A stretch of DNA of 64,000 nucleotides from Robertmurraya korlensis (GTDB taxonomy: Bacteria > Bacillota > Bacilli > Bacillales > Cytobacillaceae): contig NZ_JAMBNS010000003.1 of the NCBI RefSeq assembly GCF_023715225.1, positions 62,001 through 126,000 on the forward strand, read 5' to 3'. Shown piece after piece: positions 53,684 through 61,780 of this stretch (position 1 is its first letter; each line of letters starts with the position of its first letter). The notes below the pieces were generated by a model. The model made no database searches, was not told the DNA's origin, and saw nothing but the letters and a program-made list of their open reading frames with translations. The position numbers and the translations under genes are program-made.

Positions 53684-56600
53684 TGGCTATCCCCCGATTT
53701 TCTTTTGTAATGGAGACAAACAGTTGTCCCGCATGAACTTCATCCCCTGGTGATACGTGGACAGATTGAATCCATCCATCAAACGGAGCATGTTGAGGAA
53801 ATTCCATCTTCATACTCTCCTCAATCATTAATACATCGCCTTTCTTTACTGAATCACCGGGAGAAACCAGGACTTTCCACACGCTGCCTGGCATCGTACA
53901 ACGAACCGCTTCAACCCCTTGTGGCAATTCTTCTTCAACCGTTTCGGACACCGATTGTTCCGAAATATACTCAGCAAGACCAAGTTCTTTCCAGCTCTCA
54001 CGCTCCGCCTTAAATGCTGCTTCCTGCGTTTGTCGGAACTCTTCTGTACTCTCTTTAATCGAATCCAAAAACGCTAAGTACTCTCCAAGATTAAAGGTTG
54101 TCTCGGTAATATCTACTTCAAAACGTCCTCTTAGGAATTCCTCTCTCATGACTGAAAGCTCTTCTGTGCTGACTGGATAAAATTGAATTTGGTCAAAGAA
54201 ACGAAGTAACCATGGCTTTTTCTCTGTAAAGCTCTTTGTTTCACGAACTCGATTCCACACTTGAACCGTACGTCCAACAAACTGGTACCCGCCTGGTCCC
54301 TCCATTCCATAGATACACATATAAGCGCCACCAATTCCAACTGCATTTTCCGGAGTCCATGTTCGAGCAGGATTATACTTTGTCGTTACCAATCGATGTC
54401 TTGGATCAATTGGGGTGGCAACAGGTGCACCCAAGTACACGTCCCCAAGACCTAGCACTAAATAGCTCGCATCAAAGACCGTCTTCTTCACATCTTCTAT
54501 TTGTTCTAGACCATTCACTCGTCGAATAAACTCTAAATTACTTGGACACCAAGGAGCATCCGGTCGGACATTTTTTTGATAACGATCGATGGCAAGCTGT
54601 GTAGCCGGATCATCCCATGAAAGAGGAAGTCGAACCACACGGGACGGTACTTCAATCTCCTCTAACGGAGGTAACTCTCGGTTGATACCTTCAATTAATG
54701 CACAAATAGCAAAGGTCGATATTTTGGATGCATCAAAATGCACTTGTAAGGAACGAATCCCTGGTGTTAAGTCTAAAACCGGAATATCCTTACGATCTTG
54801 AATCCTATCCATCAATGCATGAATTTGAAAACGGAGCAGCAGATCTAACTCCATGTCGCCATACTCAATGAGAATATGTTCATCTCCCGCCGCACGAATG
54901 GTCATTGGAAAACGGCTTTCTTCGTTTTGAACGAGTACAGGATAACTTGGAGACAGGAGCTTCGTTTCTTCTGGCAATGTAGGTACTGAGTAATCCCCTA
55001 TATTTTTTAAAAACAATTCTTGTGATTTTCTTAGTTGTTCCGCCTCTTCTAGCGTTAAAAGCTGAAAGCGGACGCGGTCACCTGCATGAAGCTGGCCAAG
55101 TTTCCAGAATTCTGCTGATGCTGTTGTCACTGGACAAACAAACCCGCCAAGACTCGGACCATCAGGACCAAGTAAGATCGGCATATCTCCGGTTAAATCT
55201 AATGTCCCTATCGCATACGCGTTGTCATGTATATTTGAAGGATGTAATCCCGCCTCTCCTCCGTCTTCTCGAGCCCAAAGTGGAGCAGGACCAATTAAAC
55301 GGACACCTGTACGAGAGCTATTAAAATGAACCTCCCAGCTTATTTCTGTCAACTGTATTAAATACTCTGGTAATAAAAACTCTTCTGTACAGTGTGGACC
55401 AGGAATAACACCTATTGTCCATTCTTTTGTTAACATAGGCTGTTGAGAGATGGAAAGCTCTTGATTGGGAGGCGTAGCACAAGGATGAACGCGTAACACA
55501 TCTCCTGTTCGAAGGGCACGCCCACCGTGTCCACCAAACCCTCCAAGCGTAAAGGTGGAGGCACTTCCTAAATAGAGGGGCATATCGAACCCACCTGCCA
55601 CTAGCAAATAAGTGCGCATTCCTTGTGTAGCTTCACCAAATGTAAGAATTTGACCGCGCTTGGCAGTGACCACCTTGTAGGTAGGAACAGGAATATCATC
55701 CAATGTAGCTTTCATATCTGATCCGGTTAAGCAAAAAACGATATCTCCACGGAAACGGTAAGAGCCCCCTCTTAAAGTTAGCTCTAATCCAGCGGCATGA
55801 GAATCGTTCCCTAGCAACTGATTTCCGATTCGGAAGGAGAAAGGATCCATCGGACCACAAGGAGGAACTCCCACATCCCAGTGCCCCACTCGTCCTGGCC
55901 AATCTTGAACAGTTGTTTGGATCCCACCATCCAATACTTCAATGGCACACTCCGCTGGTGAAAATTTTTTCAACATTTGAGTATGCACACGTCCAGAACG
56001 ACATTCTTCTTCCTCTAACAGAGACTGTACATATTGTAAGTTGGTGGTGACACCGTATAGTCTTGTATCCTGTAACGCTTGACTTAACTGATTAATGGCT
56101 TGTTCACGTGTGTCCGCATGAACAATAATTTTGGCAAGCATTGGGTCATACAGAGAAGTAACGGTTAAGCCATCTCTTACCCAAGTTTCAATCCGAGCAT
56201 CCTCTGAAAATCGAACTTGATCCAATTGGCCACCGCTCGGACGAAAATCATTTAGACAGTCTTCCGCATAAATCCGAGCTTGAATACTATGCCCTCTCGG
56301 AGAGGTATACAAAGTATTTAGATCACGAAGCTCACCAGCGGCTTCACGAACCATCCATTCGACTAGATCAAGACCTAGTACTTCTTCGGTCACACCGTGT
56401 TCTACCTGAAGGCGGGTATTTACTTCAAGAAAGTAAAACTTCTCAGCTTCTGGGTCATACAAATATTCAACCGTTCCTGCACTTCTGTATCCTACTTCCT
56501 CTGCTAATCGTTTAGAAGCAGCTAGCATTTCCTCACGAACAGCCGGAGATAAACATGGCGCTGGACTTTCCTCTACCACCTTTTGATTACGACGTTGAAT

Positions 56601-57287
56601 GGAGCAATCACGTTCTCCTAATGCGACCACTTCACCATACTCATTTCCAAAAATTTGAACCTCCACATGGCGTGCTTTTTGAATATATTTTTCTAAAAAG
56701 ACTCCTCCATTGTTAAAATTCGTTTCTGCAAGGCGACAGACCGAATCGAAGGCATCTGTTAGTGCAGATTCATCTGCACAGACACGCATGCCAATTCCTC
56801 CACCTCCTGCCGTACTTTTAAGCATAACAGGATATCCAATTCTTTCTGCTTCCACGACTGCGGTTTCAACTTTCGTGATTAAGGATGTTCCCGGTAAAAG
56901 CGGAACGCCTGCCTTCACTGCTATTTCACGAGCTGAATGCTTTAAACCAAACAGCTCCATTTGCTCAGGAGTAGGACCAATAAAGATGATTCCATGTTTT
57001 TGACAAGCACGGGCGAAATCAGCATTTTCACTGAGGAACCCATATCCTGGATGTATCGCTTCTGCTCCTGTTTCAAGAGCTGTTTTTAAAATGAGTTCGG
57101 CATTGAGATAGCTATCTTTAGCAGCACCTTCACCAATTAATACTGCTTCATCCGCATGATCGACATGAAGGCTATCTTGGTCTGCTTTTGTATACACCGC
57201 AACCGATGATATGTTTAGTTTTTTTAGCGTTCTTTCAATTCGAACCGCAATCGCTCCACGGTTTGCTATAAGTACTTTCTTGAACAT
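53643..57287 (-). CDS. Biotin-dependent guanidine carboxylase (urea carboxylase family)
   Basis: This 1214-residue multidomain enzyme has a biotin carboxylase domain at about 1-450 (KSTAGGGGIGMRVC, HVEVQIFGNEYGEVVALGERDCSIQRRNQKVVEE, EVNTRLQVEH). The KipA/KipI-like carboxyltransferase region at about 460-1090 has GGIQTTVQDWPGR, SLGGFVCP and GIGGAYMCIYGMEGPGGYQ. The biotinyl domain has IEESMKMEF, with the biotin Lys1160. The family is annotated urea carboxylase. Members in guanidine-I riboswitch operons with DUF1989 partners have been shown to prefer guanidine. The riboswitch here therefore supports guanidine as substrate, though the sequence alone does not prove it. It follows the DUF1989 pair. 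Confidence 0.9.
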   Translation of the reverse strand: MFKKVLIANRGAIAVRIERTLKKLNISSVAVYTKADQDSLHVDHADEAVLIGEGAAKDSYLNAELILKTALETGAEAIHPGYGFLSENADFARACQKHGIIFIGPTPEQMELFGLKHSAREIAVKAGVPLLPGTSLITKVETAVVEAERIGYPVMLKSTAGGGGIGMRVCADESALTDAFDSVCRLAETNFNNGGVFLEKYIQKARHVEVQIFGNEYGEVVALGERDCSIQRRNQKVVEESPAPCLSPAVREEMLAASKRLAEEVGYRSAGTVEYLYDPEAEKFYFLEVNTRLQVEHGVTEEVLGLDLVEWMVREAAGELRDLNTLYTSPRGHSIQARIYAEDCLNDFRPSGGQLDQVRFSEDARIETWVRDGLTVTSLYDPMLAKIIVHADTREQAINQLSQALQDTRLYGVTTNLQYVQSLLEEEECRSGRVHTQMLKKFSPAECAIEVLDGGIQTTVQDWPGRVGHWDVGVPPCGPMDPFSFRIGNQLLGNDSHAAGLELTLRGGSYRFRGDIVFCLTGSDMKATLDDIPVPTYKVVTAKRGQILTFGEATQGMRTYLLVAGGFDMPLYLGSASTFTLGGFGGHGGRALRTGDVLRVHPCATPPNQELSISQQPMLTKEWTIGVIPGPHCTEEFLLPEYLIQLTEISWEVHFNSSRTGVRLIGPAPLWAREDGGEAGLHPSNIHDNAYAIGTLDLTGDMPILLGPDGPSLGGFVCPVTTASAEFWKLGQLHAGDRVRFQLLTLEEAEQLRKSQELFLKNIGDYSVPTLPEETKLLSPSYPVLVQNEESRFPMTIRAAGDEHILIEYGDMELDLLLRFQIHALMDRIQDRKDIPVLDLTPGIRSLQVHFDASKISTFAICALIEGINRELPPLEEIEVPSRVVRLPLSWDDPATQLAIDRYQKNVRPDAPWCPSNLEFIRRVNGLEQIEDVKKTVFDASYLVLGLGDVYLGAPVATPIDPRHRLVTTKYNPARTWTPENAVGIGGAYMCIYGMEGPGGYQFVGRTVQVWNRVRETKSFTEKKPWLLRFFDQIQFYPVSTEELSVMREEFLRGRFEVDITETTFNLGEYLAFLDSIKESTEEFRQTQEAAFKAERESWKELGLAEYISEQSVSETVEEELPQGVEAVRCTMPGSVWKVLVSPGDSVKKGDVLMIEESMKMEFPQHAPFDGWIQSVHVSPGDEVHAGQLFVSITKENRGIANENDEHAKATIHS

Positions 57288-57307
57288 GGTTGGAGCTCCT
57301 CTCTATG

Positions 57308-57958
57308 TTATTTATCCCAGATTAGTAGTTGAATAGGAGTTGGATTATAGGCGTTACACGGGTTATTTAATTGTGGACAGTTGCTAATAAGGACAAGCGT
57401 CCGACTGACTGCTTGCATTTCTACATAATATCCTGGAGCGGATACACCATCTTCAAACGTTAATCCACCTTCTGGCGTAACAGGAACATTCATAAAAAAA
57501 TTTACATTTGGCGCTAAGTCCCGTTTGTTAAATTGGCTTCCATACTTTGAGAGTTGAAGCATAAACGTATCTCGACAGTTATGCATTGGAAGTGTGTCAT
57601 GAGAATAGCGAACCGTGTTACTTTGGGCGGAACAAGCTCCACCAAGCGTGTCGTGGCGTCCACATGTATCAGCAACAATCTCAACCAGTTCTTTCCCAGA
57701 CTCTGAAACTAGAACAGAACCAGAGGTTAAATACACATTTCCCTGTTGTTGAATCGTATTGATCGCACTATAATGGTCTGTTGGATGATCAGCATCGTAG
57801 AATAAGGTGTCTGCTGCTTGATTTCCTTCTAAATCAACAATTCGTAACACCTGTCCTGGTTCTAGGATTTGTGTCCACCCTTCTCCAGCAGGAACAATAT
57901 AGTTATCAATCGCTTCCTCTTCCTTTCTTTCACTAACTCTGTATTGTAAAGTGGCCAT
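57308..57958 (-). CDS. Carboxyguanidine deiminase subunit, DUF1989 (formerly UAAP2)
   Basis: This 216-residue protein of the urea-amidolyase-associated (DUF1989) family has ADTLFYDADHPTDHYSAINT, VADTCGRHDTLGGACS (Cys/His metal-site candidates) and DLAPNVNFFMNVPV. With its paralogue it forms CgdAB, reported to hydrolyse carboxyguanidine to allophanate and ammonia. The ATG overlaps the upstream stop as TAATG and has AAAGGAGG 9-10 bases before it. A 13-codon extension inside the neighbour is rejected. Confidence 0.88.
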   Translation of the reverse strand: MATLQYRVSERKEEEAIDNYIVPAGEGWTQILEPGQVLRIVDLEGNQAADTLFYDADHPTDHYSAINTIQQQGNVYLTSGSVLVSESGKELVEIVADTCGRHDTLGGACSAQSNTVRYSHDTLPMHNCRDTFMLQLSKYGSQFNKRDLAPNVNFFMNVPVTPEGGLTFEDGVSAPGYYVEMQAVSRTLVLISNCPQLNNPCNAYNPTPIQLLIWDK

Positions 57959-58689
57959 TAATTTGTTCCTCCTTTCGTTAACAATGCGTAATCCCATGTG
58001 TTCTCAAATGCACGACGGTTTTCCGGACGATGGTTCACACAAATATCGTTCTCCTCTACAGGAGCTGCATCGGTGATCGTTATCTCGACTGGAACAGAAG
58101 GATAATTTGAACTTGGGTCAAGCGGGTTTGGCGTGTTGGATAAGATCATAAGAACGTCCATTTCGGCTCTCAATGTAACGGTGTCACCCTTCTTGGAATG
58201 ACTTGAGGCAAAATGAAGGGAACCATCTTCCTTGCAAGATACTTTTGAAAATAAATTTACAACGGGGATCAGATCTCTGTTCGTTAAACCATTTCGGAAC
58301 AATTCAACCGCAAAGTTTTCTTCCCCACTTCGATACCAATCATTTCTTTGTTCTTGATAGGTGGTCTTCCCAAATCGTTCGTCGATCATAAGGCGTGTTG
58401 CATAGCCTGATATCGTATCATGCCAGCCAAGAGAATCATCAATCATACTAGCTAATACTCTTCCATTGTCACTCATCAAGACGTTTCCCGTCGTTAAGTG
58501 AGCGGTATGCTGAGCCTTTAAAGTATCCGGCATATTGTAACGCTCTGATGTGTCATCTGCGTTATATAAAAGAAGAGAAAGATTGGCTCCATCTCCAAGA
58601 GCAGTAAAGGTTAGTTGTTTTCCACTTTTAATTTTTGTTGACCATTTTCCACCAGCAGGAATTACTTTTGTTAGTACCTTACTCATCAT
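57958..58689 (-). CDS. Carboxyguanidine deiminase subunit, DUF1989 (formerly UAAP1)
   Basis: This 243-residue DUF1989 paralogue has PAGGKWSTKIKSGKQLTFTALGDGANLSLLLYNADDTSERYN, DDSLGWHDTISGYATR and LIPVVNLFSKVSC. It lacks the GRHDTLGGAC Cys of its partner, as expected of a heteromeric pair. It is the first gene of the riboswitch-controlled operon. AAAGGAGG lies 4 bases before the first ATG and 7 before the second (58686), and the latter is the likelier start. Confidence 0.88.
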   Translation of the reverse strand: MMSKVLTKVIPAGGKWSTKIKSGKQLTFTALGDGANLSLLLYNADDTSERYNMPDTLKAQHTAHLTTGNVLMSDNGRVLASMIDDSLGWHDTISGYATRLMIDERFGKTTYQEQRNDWYRSGEENFAVELFRNGLTNRDLIPVVNLFSKVSCKEDGSLHFASSHSKKGDTVTLRAEMDVLMILSNTPNPLDPSSNYPSVPVEITITDAAPVEENDICVNHRPENRRAFENTWDYALLTKGGTN

Positions 58690-58705
58690 GTAGCCTCCTT
58701 TAAAA

Positions 58706-58862
58706 TAAAAAAGGATAAAAGCCTAGGAGATCATTCATCTCCCAGGCTTTTATCCTTCCGTGTATACAGCAGCAGGTGCTGTACGCTCTCTCTCGGACCT
58801 GACGTATATAACCGGAACCCTAGAAAGCTTTTTCGTTTCCAACAGGATGTGGAAACCTGTAT
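58706..58862 (-). promoter_or_regulatory. Guanidine-I riboswitch (ykkC class) with terminator, upstream of the degradation operon
   Basis: The minus strand holds the conserved ykkC features in order: CTAGGGTTCCGG, GGTCCGAGAGAG and ACGGAAGGATAAAAGCC. The last part continues into a long terminator hairpin (AAAAGCCTGGGAGAT and its complement) ending in TTTTTT just before the ribosome binding site. Guanidine binding should favour the anti-terminated form. It is a transcriptional ON switch for the DUF1989-carboxylase-AtzF genes. It lies between the permease stop and the first gene. Confidence 0.95.
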
Positions 58863-58874
58863 GTTGTTGTAATT

Positions 58875-58904
58875 AGTATAACTATCAGAAAAGATAGATA
58901 ACAA
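58875..58904 (-). promoter_or_regulatory. Promoter of the guanidine-degradation operon
   Basis: TTGTTA (58899-58904), N18, TATACT (58875-58880) on the minus strand, immediately upstream of the riboswitch and just after the permease stop. Confidence 0.7.
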
Positions 58905-58917
58905 TGAAAGTGTCAGA

Positions 58918-60285
58918 CTATCTAACAATGTTTTTCTTAATCGCTGTTTGATGAAAAGACAAAGCGATTTTACGTTCCTTCGTTTTGGTCCATTCAGTCT
59001 TTAAGAAGAGATACGTAAATCCTATAGCCACCCAGATGACGCCTGCTGTTAAAGTATTCTTATCAAGCAAGGTTAACAGCCAGCCGATAAAACTAGCCCC
59101 GACAAGCGGGAAAACAAGATAGAAGCATGTGTCTTTTAATGAGCGTTTTTTCAATTTCACATAATAATGAGCAATCACTGATAAATTGACAAATATAAAT
59201 GCGGTTAAGGCACCGAAGCTTACAAACATGACAGCAGTATCTAGACTAATGAACACCGCAGAAAAGGAAATAATCGCTACCAAAATGATATTGGCAAAAG
59301 GTGTTTTGTATTTAGGATGAATGCTTGTAAATATTTTACCTGGAAGAATCGATTCCTTTCCAAGTGCGTATAAAAATCGGCTCACACTCGTTACAGAAGA
59401 TACCCCTTGTGTAAAGGTTGCAACCATAAGAACCATGATAAAAAGAGAACTGAATAAATTGCCACCTACTAATTGAACAAGATTATAGGCTGCATTATCA
59501 GGATTGGTAAAAGTAAAATCTGGATAAGCAAGTTGCGTCAAATAAGATATTGCTGTGTACATCGTTACGGCTATTATCACAATAAGAAAGATTGCTTTTG
59601 GTATCGTCTTTTTTGCGTCGATCGTTTCCTCTGCCATCGTTGTCACGGCATCAAAACCGAGGAAGCAAAAACAGATCAATGCTGCACCGGAAAATACGGC
59701 ACTTAAGGCCATATGTTCGCCGAAGAAAGGTGTTAAGGAGAATAGTGAGCTTGCACCTGTTCCACCTGCTAAAAGATCCTTTGCAACGAGAATACAAAAA
59801 ATGAGAATAAACCCGATTTGAACAAGTACAGACATCCCACTCACCCGAGCAGCCGATTTGATGCCAACGATATTAACAATAGCCAGGATGATATTCATAA
59901 TGATAATCCAAACAAAAACCGGTATAGAAGGAAATTCAGTATGCATAAAGATGCCAAATGTAAGAATCGCTATAATAGGAGAGAAGATATAATCCAAAAG
60001 AAGAGCCCAACCTACAAGAAAGCCTGCCATTGGATGAACTGCCCTCTTCGTATACGTATAGGCGGAACCTGAGACGGGGTAAGCCTTAACCATTAAACTG
60101 TAGCTATAAGCAGTGAAAAAGATCGCAATGAAGGCTGTCAAATAGGCAGCCGCCATCATCCCACTCGATGCCTCATAAGCAACGCCATAAACGGTAAAGA
60201 AAATCATCGGTGTCATCCAAGCAAGTCCCATAAATACAACTTGATGTAACTTCAGTGATTTAACTAATCCTGTTCCTTTATTCAT
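58918..60285 (-). CDS. APC superfamily permease, probable guanidine importer
   Basis: This 455-residue transporter has 12 predicted membrane helices. It carries amino acid/polyamine/organocation features: FTAYSYSLMVKAYPVSGSAYTYTKRAV in helices 2-3, and FLGFDAVTTMAEETIDAKKTIPKAI with the conserved Glu region in helix 6. It has its own guanidine-I riboswitch and lies directly upstream of the guanidine-degradation operon. That makes a guanidinium or related nitrogen-compound importer likely. Known guanidine-riboswitch exporters are of other families (Gdx/SugE). Import is inferred from the link to catabolism. Confidence 0.85.
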   Translation of the reverse strand: MNKGTGLVKSLKLHQVVFMGLAWMTPMIFFTVYGVAYEASSGMMAAAYLTAFIAIFFTAYSYSLMVKAYPVSGSAYTYTKRAVHPMAGFLVGWALLLDYIFSPIIAILTFGIFMHTEFPSIPVFVWIIIMNIILAIVNIVGIKSAARVSGMSVLVQIGFILIFCILVAKDLLAGGTGASSLFSLTPFFGEHMALSAVFSGAALICFCFLGFDAVTTMAEETIDAKKTIPKAIFLIVIIAVTMYTAISYLTQLAYPDFTFTNPDNAAYNLVQLVGGNLFSSLFIMVLMVATFTQGVSSVTSVSRFLYALGKESILPGKIFTSIHPKYKTPFANIILVAIISFSAVFISLDTAVMFVSFGALTAFIFVNLSVIAHYYVKLKKRSLKDTCFYLVFPLVGASFIGWLLTLLDKNTLTAGVIWVAIGFTYLFLKTEWTKTKERKIALSFHQTAIKKNIVR

Positions 60286-60316
60286 TCCCTTACACCTTCT
60301 TTATTGGATTTCGTGT

Positions 60317-60480
60317 AAAAAAAACAAAAGCCCAGGAGAATTTTACATAAAAATTCTCCCGGGCTTTTGTCCCTCCGTGTCTACAGATATACTGTACGCT
60401 CTCTCTCGGACCAGACGTTTTTCAACCGGAACCCTAGAGAGCCATTTTCGTTCTCAATTATTTTAACGAGAACCTGTATG
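60317..60480 (-). promoter_or_regulatory. Guanidine-I riboswitch (ykkC class) with terminator, upstream of the permease
   Basis: The minus strand reads the same conserved blocks as the other copy: CTCTAGGGTTCCGG, GGTCCGAGAGAGAGCG and ACGGAGGGACAAAAGCCC. The latter pairs into a long terminator stem (GGGAGAATTTT and complement) followed by eight T, about 30 bases before the permease ATG. The peripheral stem (CAGGTTCTCG...CGAGAAC region) differs in sequence from the second riboswitch but is also self-complementary. Confidence 0.96.
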
Positions 60481-60494
60481 CTTTTATACTCTGA

Positions 60495-60523
60495 AGTATA
60501 GACGCATAAAAGTACCAGTTCAA
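60495..60523 (-). promoter_or_regulatory. Promoter of the guanidine permease
   Basis: TTGAAC (60518-60523), N17, TATACT (60495-60500) on the minus strand, just upstream of the riboswitch. Confidence 0.75.
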
Positions 60524-60549
60524 GGGACATGTCAGATTATATGACATAG

Positions 60550-60579
60550 AAAAAAAAGCTACCCAAACACGGTAGCTTT
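60550..60579 (-). terminator. Terminator after the DoxX-like gene
   Basis: AAAGCTACC pairs with GGTAGCTTT, followed by TTTTT on the minus strand. Confidence 0.9.
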
Positions 60580-60596
60580 CAAGGAATTATTAATTA

Positions 60597-61589
60597 TCAT
60601 CCAAAACGATAGTAAACCAAGACAATCGTTGCTAGTACAAACAAGAAATTTAAAAATACAAAGATAAACTGATCTAGTTTTGTTTTATGCCATTTAATAG
60701 GTGGATTATAGAAAGATACGCCTTCAATGATAAAAATAATTAAAACAATATGAATCATAAAATGACCGATAATTTCTGTAAAACCAAATAACATGGTCGT
60801 CATAATAAAGATAACTGTAACAACAAGACCTAACACTCTATTTAGGATACCTACCACTAGTAAATAACCTACTACAAATTCAATAAATGCAGCCATTACA
60901 ATAAAAGTCGCTGGTGCAAAGCCAAACGTTGGAACATGATGGTTCACAATAATGTCCATCGACATGCTTGGATACACCCATTTTTCAACGGCCACCCAGC
61001 ATAGTGACAACCCTGTTCCTAAATATAAAAATGGAAAGCCTACATTTTCAAGTTTCGTTTTTCCTACAAGTAAAACTCCAATAATAGCGATATAAAAGCT
61101 GTAATCAAGCATGTAGAAAATACCATGTTCGGCAGTAATATAAATAAATAATCCTAATAGAATCGCTGAACCAATCTTTGTTGCAATATGATGTGGAATC
61201 AATAAGAATCCAACGCTAATCCATGCAATAATGGATACCATCTGACTTACGTGTAGTTCAGGCGCAAATAATGTTCCATTAATAATTTGCAAAATAAGAG
61301 CAATAGCTGTCCCATATTTTAGCAAATATCTTGAATATTTTCTGAGACTTGATAATTTGTCATCCCAAACCTTAATTTGCTTCCATTCAGCAAATCTTGG
61401 AATAAGTAATGTGAGTACCCCTAAAACTACTGCAGCAAGTAGTGCTAAAGATAGAAATAAAGGCGATAATATATTTTCAATGGTTTCTTTTTGCGGCACT
61501 AGTTTTGTGAACCACTTCACATGTGCTTGTGCAAAATAAGGGGTTAGGATTGATCCAATTAGTGTTGTAAAGAAAAAGATTTTCTTCAT
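60597..61589 (-). CDS. Polytopic membrane protein, DoxX-like, mature N-terminus His-Val-Lys-Trp-Phe
   Basis: This 330-residue protein has a signal peptide (KIFFFTTLIGSILTPYFAQA) with predicted cleavage directly before HVKWF. A His at the very N-terminus, as in some copper-binding proteins, may therefore be exposed. About eight hydrophobic helices follow, with His-containing loops (LIPHHIATKIG, VNHHVPTFGFAP, GHFMIH). The four-helix part near 215-300 resembles DoxX. Function is unknown; metal or redox chemistry at the membrane is possible. An Fnr-type box lies in the divergent region. AAGGAGG precedes the ATG. Confidence 0.75.
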   Translation of the reverse strand: MKKIFFFTTLIGSILTPYFAQAHVKWFTKLVPQKETIENILSPLFLSLALLAAVVLGVLTLLIPRFAEWKQIKVWDDKLSSLRKYSRYLLKYGTAIALILQIINGTLFAPELHVSQMVSIIAWISVGFLLIPHHIATKIGSAILLGLFIYITAEHGIFYMLDYSFYIAIIGVLLVGKTKLENVGFPFLYLGTGLSLCWVAVEKWVYPSMSMDIIVNHHVPTFGFAPATFIVMAAFIEFVVGYLLVVGILNRVLGLVVTVIFIMTTMLFGFTEIIGHFMIHIVLIIFIIEGVSFYNPPIKWHKTKLDQFIFVFLNFLFVLATIVLVYYRFG

Positions 61590-61677
61590 TGTTAGTCCTC
61601 CTTGCGAATAACACTATTAACATATTATTAATATACTTTACCAAACGTTCTTTGGGTGATAGGAATATTGAACTTTT

Positions 61678-61693
61678 TGTGAATTAAATCACA
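61678..61693. promoter_or_regulatory. Fnr/Crp-type box in the divergent region
   Basis: TGTGAATTAAATCACA is a perfect TGTGA-N6-TCACA palindrome, extended by TT/AA. This is the consensus for Bacillus Fnr and enteric Crp. It lies 89 bases from the DoxX-like start and 88 from the lipoprotein start. Neither promoter has a clear -41.5 spacing, so the target gene is uncertain. Confidence 0.55.
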
Positions 61694-61780
61694 AACCATA
61701 AATAAGGAGGAAGACCCAGAAACCTAACCCAGTATGTTAACGTAAATACCTTTGTAAACGGTCGTTTTAAAGGAGGATAT

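Noticed and set aside
53643-57287. Separate KipI/KipA sporulation-inhibitor genes
   Set aside because: The KipA/KipI-like sequence is internal to one continuous carboxylase frame between biotin carboxylase and biotinyl domains, the normal urea/guanidine carboxylase layout.
58731-58928. 65-codon minus-strand frame between the permease and DUF1989 genes
   Set aside because: It lies over the guanidine riboswitch and its terminator, has no ribosome binding site, and its residue pattern simply follows the RNA structure.
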